A stretch of DNA of 64,000 nt, taken from Methanolinea sp. GTDB lineage: Archaea; Halobacteriota; Methanomicrobia; Methanomicrobiales; Methanospirillaceae. The notes under the pieces are model-generated. The model was not told the origin of the DNA, did not search any database, and saw nothing but the letters and a program-made list of their open reading frames with translations. Within the stretch, counting starts at the first letter, position 1, and each line of letters opens with the position of its first letter. Location: NCBI GenBank assembly GCA_018263335.1, contig JADFCY010000009.1:20554-84553 (forward strand), written 5' to 3'. A program made the position numbers and the translations under genes. This document shows positions 59,792 through 64,000 of this stretch, piece after piece.

Positions 59792-60412
59792 CTAATTCTT
59801 AATCAATCTCATCACTGCATGAATGACTTCCGCCATCTTCTCCCGGGTGGGTGTCTGGCCGCGGGTTACCCCGCTCACGATGGCCATGACAGTGCCCCTG
59901 GTTTTTATCCTCTCCGGGGATGGCATCACCAGGGCGGTCTTCACACCTTCCCTGGCCAGGTCCTCGAAGTCTATCGGGGCCTGCGAGACCACGACTGCCT
60001 TCACGTCACAGGCTGCGAGGATATAGCGGACCTTGTGGACCACATGGGATGTCACGTTCCCGTGGTGGAGGATGGCAATCCGGTGCTTCTCTATCTGGTG
60101 GATCTCCTTCTCCGTCAGGCCGAAGTATGCCCCGAGCACCGCACCACCGATATTGGTGGCGTCCGGGGGGACACCGGAGCCCGCGTTCAGGACCAGGGTG
60201 CTCACGCTGTACTCGATCCCCTGCTGCCGGAGGGCAGAGGTGATGTCACAGACGGGCTTTGTCACGTGGCGCCTTCCCGGGGACATTCCGACCACGATGA
60301 CATCGGGGTAGCGGCACTCTGATATCGTGCCCCTCTGGGCGATTCCGCCGCCTTTTCCCATGCCCATGGCCTCCCTGCAGTCGACTACCTGGGTGACTCT
60401 TCCCATTGGCAT
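59792..60412 (-). CDS. mcrC: methyl-coenzyme M reductase operon protein C
   Basis: 206 residues. McrC is not a subunit of the mature enzyme but belongs to the ATP-dependent MCR activation complex. 'GRVTQVVDCREAMGMGKGGGIAQRGTISEC' and 'VVGMSPGRRHVTKPVCDITSALR' are family features. ATG 60412 lies one base after the mcrD stop; the track extends nine codons into mcrD. Confidence 0.95.
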   Translation of the reverse strand: MPMGRVTQVVDCREAMGMGKGGGIAQRGTISECRYPDVIVVGMSPGRRHVTKPVCDITSALRQQGIEYSVSTLVLNAGSGVPPDATNIGGAVLGAYFGLTEKEIHQIEKHRIAILHHGNVTSHVVHKVRYILAACDVKAVVVSQAPIDFEDLAREGVKTALVMPSPERIKTRGTVMAIVSGVTRGQTPTREKMAEVIHAVMRLIKN

Positions 60413-60413
60413 A

Positions 60414-60881
60414 TTACTTGGTTCCCTGGAGGATGACAAGTCCGGACTTGCCCGGTTCCGTTAACCCGATGATAGTTTTGTCAGCATCGGGTCCATACTT
60501 TGCATAGTCCACAAGCGACGGCTCGGTCTTCATGTACCTGCCCTCCTGGAGGTACCACGGGAACTTTGTAATTCCCTTCTCGCAGGCCTCCTTTATAGCA
60601 GGAATAAAGTCCCTGCTCACCAGTTCGAGCACGATGGTCCCTACATGGACCTCAAGCTGCACATCCTGCCCCCCGATCTTGATGACCCTGCGAAGCTCGG
60701 TTGGGTTCGGCAACCCCTTCGCGGGACCATAGGGGACGGTAGCAGGGAGTCGGGGACCATTCAGGATGATCCTCCGCACCCCTGATGTTGCAACGATGAG
60801 GTTCATGACCTGCTCGACAGTGTCGGGGTTCATGAGCCGTTCCGATACGATCCTGACCTGAGGATATGTGGCGTCTGTCAT
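60414..60881 (-). CDS. mcrD: methyl-coenzyme M reductase operon protein D
   Basis: 155 residues. McrD associates with apo-MCR and has been proposed to be an assembly or F430-delivery chaperone. 'PQVRIVSERLMNPDTVEQVMNLIVATSGVRRIILNGPRLP' and 'VGTIVLELVSRDFIPAIKEACEK' fit the family. 15 bases after mcrB. Confidence 0.95.
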   Translation of the reverse strand: MTDATYPQVRIVSERLMNPDTVEQVMNLIVATSGVRRIILNGPRLPATVPYGPAKGLPNPTELRRVIKIGGQDVQLEVHVGTIVLELVSRDFIPAIKEACEKGITKFPWYLQEGRYMKTEPSLVDYAKYGPDADKTIIGLTEPGKSGLVILQGTK

Positions 60882-60896
60882 TCTTGTATGAGGACG

Positions 60897-62210
60897 TTAC
60901 ACCGCCTTTGCAATGGTCTGCAACGGCATCTTGAACTCGTCCAGCTGTCCGAAGGTGTCCTGGTAGACCTTTGAGGTCTGCTCGGGTCCGAACATCTGGG
61001 TTCCTGCATCCAGCGAACAGGCGACGCACACGCACGGGATACCCACACCGGCAGCGTGCCTGGTCACGACGTGGTTGCCGTTGAACACACCGGGGCCACC
61101 GCCACCATAGATCGAGTGGCTGAAGAAGGAGAACCCGACGGCGACTCCCATGACGCGGCCAAAGTCGCATCCGGGCAGACCGGTCTCGTGCTCAAGCAGG
61201 TCGTTGAAGTAGAGCAGGGTGGAGGATACCGCCTGTGCGAACCGCCCGGCACCGCAGTTGACCATGGTTGCAGCCATGGTTCCGGCGGCAGCGTACGCGT
61301 TCCACATCATGGGGTCCTTGGTGTCGTAGAAGATGTAGCCGCTCTTGCCCTTCTTTCCGGCCTTGATGACCTTGTCCTCGATTGCCCTCTCGACGAGGCT
61401 CTGGACAACGGTCCCAATGGTCCCGGTCTTTCCGTTCTTCTTCACGAGGTCGTAGACCATGTTGTTGGCATTCAGGCCCTGGTATGCATACAGCAGGAGC
61501 TGGGCGCGCTCGAACGGCCCAATCGCCATTCCCATCTCGAACTCTCCGGCCTGCTCGAATGTGGAAGAGAGTGCGGCGGTCTGCATGGCATTTTTGTGGG
61601 TCATCATTGCCACGTGGTTGGCGGGGATGTTCCGGAGCGCATAGCCAAGACCCTCGTTGTTCTGGGGGATTGACAGCACAGACACGACGTTGCCGCCCTG
61701 CATGTCCATAGTCTGGGGGTATGCACCCCATACTGCGGTCTTGACATAGGGAGCGTCGAACATGCCAATCTTGTACTGGTCAATAATGGCGTAGGTGGTC
61801 GCTGCGGCCACTGCGGTTGCTGCTGCATCGTAGGTCGCTGCGGCCTTCAGGCGGGCGCTCGGGACTTCGACGAGGAGCATCTTGCCGCCACCGACCTTGG
61901 TGATCTTGGTGTCATCCTTGTCGGCAACCGCAACCATCTTCTGGATCTTGTCAATCAGGGCGTCGCAGTCCTTGACGCAGTCTGCCTTGATCTTGTATCC
62001 AAGGATCTGGTTGTTCTTCCCGGCCATCATGCCGGTCTTGATCGCGTTGTCAATTCCGGCCAGGTTGACCGCTACCGTCCTCTTGGTGAGGTCGATGAGT
62101 TTCAGGGTCCCTGCATTGTTCAGGGGACTGACCTTGTCGAGTGCAACACCACTCTTCAGAACTTTCCCCTGGTCGTCATACAGGTCGACGGTGTCTTTGT
62201 ATTTTGCCAT
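60897..62210 (-). CDS. mcrB: methyl-coenzyme M reductase subunit beta
   Basis: 437 residues, structural/catalytic subunit B with part of the CoB-binding channel. '[30 protein letters not shown]' at the N-terminus and '[38 protein letters not shown]' near the C-terminus are diagnostic. First gene of the operon; GAGGATA before the ATG. Long AT-rich leader upstream (62211-62557). Confidence 0.98.
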   Translation of the reverse strand: MAKYKDTVDLYDDQGKVLKSGVALDKVSPLNNAGTLKLIDLTKRTVAVNLAGIDNAIKTGMMAGKNNQILGYKIKADCVKDCDALIDKIQKMVAVADKDDTKITKVGGGKMLLVEVPSARLKAAATYDAAATAVAAATTYAIIDQYKIGMFDAPYVKTAVWGAYPQTMDMQGGNVVSVLSIPQNNEGLGYALRNIPANHVAMMTHKNAMQTAALSSTFEQAGEFEMGMAIGPFERAQLLLYAYQGLNANNMVYDLVKKNGKTGTIGTVVQSLVERAIEDKVIKAGKKGKSGYIFYDTKDPMMWNAYAAAGTMAATMVNCGAGRFAQAVSSTLLYFNDLLEHETGLPGCDFGRVMGVAVGFSFFSHSIYGGGGPGVFNGNHVVTRHAAGVGIPCVCVACSLDAGTQMFGPEQTSKVYQDTFGQLDEFKMPLQTIAKAV

Positions 62211-62557
62211 AATTTATCCTCTTTTCGTCATTTCGTGTCGCGTTGCATTACAATAACTGAACGACGGCATTCGCTAATATGAACACTGATGCTGGATGAT
62301 GGTCACTACTGCACGTCCCCTCACGGGACAATCTACTATACTTATTCGCTTGATAAAAGGTTTCCGATTTAATTCTGGCATTCTATTTTATAATAATTAC
62401 CAGATAATTAACCATATTTGGGAAAAAGTTCAAATATTACAGGGTTTTTCGGTTTCCTTTTTTTAACCCATATTAAAAAAATTAAAAATTTTGTTACTTA
62501 TTATTACACATCTCTAAAAAATGTATGAAAATCTGGTGCGCTCCGTGCCCGGAAAAG
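62211..62557 (-). promoter_or_regulatory. mcr promoter/leader region
   Basis: 347 bases, AT-rich on the fwdC side. A box A candidate ACCTTTTATC (minus, ~62357-62366) would give a leader near 120 bases that contains the stem GTCCC-GTGAG-GGGAC (62315-62329). T-tracts around 62455-62520 probably end fwd transcription. No gene seen. Confidence 0.5.
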
Positions 62558-63358
62558 TTATATCTTGAGATATAACTTCCCGTACACGATTTGGCCCTTT
62601 CTCTTGGGGTGCCTCTCGCCGGTATCCCCATAGAAGAGCGAGAATTTTCCGCTCTCCCCGTCCACCTCGAGCTCCTCGTCATGGACGTACTTGAAACCGG
62701 GCATCATCACGTCGATTGCGCCGTAGACGTAGATCTCGCCTCCGACCATCTGGCCGCCCACCTTGCTCGGGGCATTGCCCTTGATGATGATCTTGCCTCC
62801 CTCCATGTGGGTGCCTACGTGGACATCGGTGTTGCCGTGCACGACGATGGTGCCGCCGTTCATGAAGTACCCGATGTCGCTGCCTGCATCGCCCTTGACG
62901 CGGATGAGGCCGCCCTGCATGCCCCTCCAGTCGCCGCGGTAGGCGGCCCCAAGGTAATTGCCTGCATTGCCTTCGATGACGAACTCTCCGCCCTTCATCC
63001 CGATGCCGGCAAACGCCTCGACACTGCCCTTCACGAGGAGCTTTCCGCCCTGCATCCATGCACCTGTGTACATGTCGGGGCTGTTCTCCACCACCACTTC
63101 TCCGGCAGTCATCTTCATGCCGATATACTTCACCCTGCTCACATCGCCCTTTACGACGATGCGGGTATCGGCGGCGGTCGCTCCGGCTTCGCCGGCGACC
63201 TCGAAGTACTTGCTGAGCGTGGTCTGGTCACGCCCCTCGTAGGCGTGGAGGGCGGCAATCTCTGACGCCTTCTTCCCGGCGAACTTGTCCGGCGAGATGT
63301 TGTCTGCCTCGAGATAGAGTTTGGGCTGGTTTTTCATGGTTAATGTGACAGTCTCCAT
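62558..63358 (-). CDS. fwdC: formylmethanofuran dehydrogenase subunit C
   Basis: 266 residues. FwdC/FmdC has a right-handed beta-helix of repeated 'GG.....G......G' motifs related to glutamate synthase domain 3 and joins FwdA and FwdB. At least seven repeats are visible from residue ~70 on ('KYIGMKMTAGEVVVENSPDMYTGAWMQGGKLLVKG' and so on). Whether the tungsten or molybdenum isoenzyme is meant cannot be told from subunit C alone. Ends the fwd operon; nine bases after fwdA. Confidence 0.95.
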   Translation of the reverse strand: METVTLTMKNQPKLYLEADNISPDKFAGKKASEIAALHAYEGRDQTTLSKYFEVAGEAGATAADTRIVVKGDVSRVKYIGMKMTAGEVVVENSPDMYTGAWMQGGKLLVKGSVEAFAGIGMKGGEFVIEGNAGNYLGAAYRGDWRGMQGGLIRVKGDAGSDIGYFMNGGTIVVHGNTDVHVGTHMEGGKIIIKGNAPSKVGGQMVGGEIYVYGAIDVMMPGFKYVHDEELEVDGESGKFSLFYGDTGERHPKRKGQIVYGKLYLKI

Positions 63359-63367
63359 TCCTCCACC

Positions 63368-64000
63368 TCACGCGGTTGCGTCCACCTCGATCACGTACGG
63401 ATTGGGGACGAAGTGCTTTGATACGTCGTAATTTGCCTGGGTGACGCTGTAGTAGCGCAGGAACTTGTCCTTGATGTCGCGCATCACCTGCGGGTTCTCG
63501 TTCACCTTGGCGTGGACCCAGATGGTGCGCTTGTTCCCGTTGCTGACGATCTCGCCGTCGATGACGACCGGAACGCCCGTCTTCATCACGTAGGCCGCCC
63601 GTGAGAACGCCTTCTCGATCTCGTCGGGCTTGTGCGATTTTTCGGGGTTGAAGTCGTAGACGACCACATCTGCGTCCATTCCGGGTTTAAGCCCGCCGTA
63701 GAGGTGTCCCATACCGAGCGACCTGGCCGGCCCTGCCCTGGTCATCTGGGCGATCTCGTAGAGGGTGAGCTCACGGTCGATCCCCGCGATATGGGTGGCC
63801 TCCACCATCTTCGCGCCGTGCTTGAAGGAGTCGATCTGCTGCTTCCTTGCCTCGGCGCTCATCAGCCACTTGATGATGCGCGGGTAACGGGTGAACGGAC
63901 CGGCGTTCGGGTGGTCGGTGGTGATGAAGGTGCGCATGGGATCCTTGGTAAAGAGCGCGATCTCAAGCCCGATTGCCCACTGGATCTCGCAGACCTTGAT
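63368..64000 (-). CDS. fwdA: formylmethanofuran dehydrogenase subunit A, C-terminal part (cut by window end)
   Basis: 210 residues of the amidohydrolase-fold subunit that condenses formate with methanofuran at its binuclear metal site. The frame is open to the last base of the window, so the track start at 63937 is internal. 'TTDHPNAGPFTRYPRIIKWLMS' and 'GLKPGMDADVVVYDFNPE' (the beta-sandwich return typical of amidohydrolases) are present. The catalytic N-terminal part lies beyond 64000. Co-transcribed with fwdC. Confidence 0.95.
   Translation of the reverse strand: MKVCEIQWAIGLEIALFTKDPMRTFITTDHPNAGPFTRYPRIIKWLMSAEARKQQIDSFKHGAKMVEATHIAGIDRELTLYEIAQMTRAGPARSLGMGHLYGGLKPGMDADVVVYDFNPEKSHKPDEIEKAFSRAAYVMKTGVPVVIDGEIVSNGNKRTIWVHAKVNENPQVMRDIKDKFLRYYSVTQANYDVSKHFVPNPYVIEVDATA

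Noticed and set aside
1-64000. CRISPR array, insertion sequence, integrase or prophage
   Set aside because: No regularly spaced short repeats, transposase or integrase motifs were seen; the only tandem repeat has 72-bp units without spacers.

Overview
The window comes from a GC-rich hydrogenotrophic methanogen, most likely of the order Methanomicrobiales. The evidence is a set of hallmark methanogenesis genes (mer, mtd, the complete mtrEDCBAFGH and mcrBDCGA operons, fwdC and part of fwdA), an archaeal ribosomal-protein operon, archaeal promoters (TTTAWATA-like box A), and a DUF3821-type S-layer protein with a PGF-CTERM tail as found in Methanomicrobiales. I cannot fix the genus from the sequence alone.

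Layout. 0.1-10 kb: housekeeping genes with four single tRNA genes spread over the first 17 kb (Ile, Ser, Gln, Arg). These include iorAB with an orphan DNA methyltransferase, the RNA-modification genes cbf5/truB (H/ACA) and nop5-flpA (C/D), hemD, a TctA-like permease and archaeal thyA. 10.3-19.4 kb: the S-layer gene with a long structured leader, AMP phosphorylase, an exported repeat protein, a Dcd/dUTPase-family enzyme followed by nrpR, and a divergent FtsZ/tubulin-like protein. 19.8-23.4 kb: mer, a GalT-like gene, and mtd divergent from a Tfx-family regulator. 23.4-38.3 kb: an unusual hairpin-rich 0.5-kb region, then the S10/spc-type ribosomal operon through secY, adkA, an EMC3-like membrane protein and cmk. 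38.5-48.7 kb: accessory metabolism (MBL-fold pterin enzyme, GNATs, an AdoMet-decarboxylase-like protein behind an AT-rich leader dense in inverted repeats, MarC, F390-synthetase/PaaK-like ligase, double rubredoxin, Usp-Usp-GNAT fusion, CGGC protein and a radical SAM/SPASM enzyme). 48.7-64 kb, minus strand: mtr, a B12/radical SAM enzyme, a NifX-like/DUF5320 pair, mcr and fwdAC.

How the genes work together. FwdA/C (CO2 to formyl-MFR), Mtd and Mer (C1 reduction on H4MPT), Mtr (methyl transfer to CoM, sodium-pumping) and Mcr (methane release) cover most of the CO2-to-CH4 pathway. The B12/radical SAM gene between mtr and mcr is a good candidate for MCR post-translational methylation. The most striking finding is in mtr: the gene at the mtrG position encodes a complete, nearly identical second copy of the MtrA corrinoid domain fused to MtrG, from a ~525-bp direct repeat with only two differences that I could see. 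Other leads are the hairpin-rich RNA-like region before rpl3, the FtsZ-like protein with degenerate GTPase motifs, the three-unit tandem hairpin repeat between the radical SAM gene and mtrH, and a 16-bp perfect palindrome next to the box A of the DUF5320/NifX unit.
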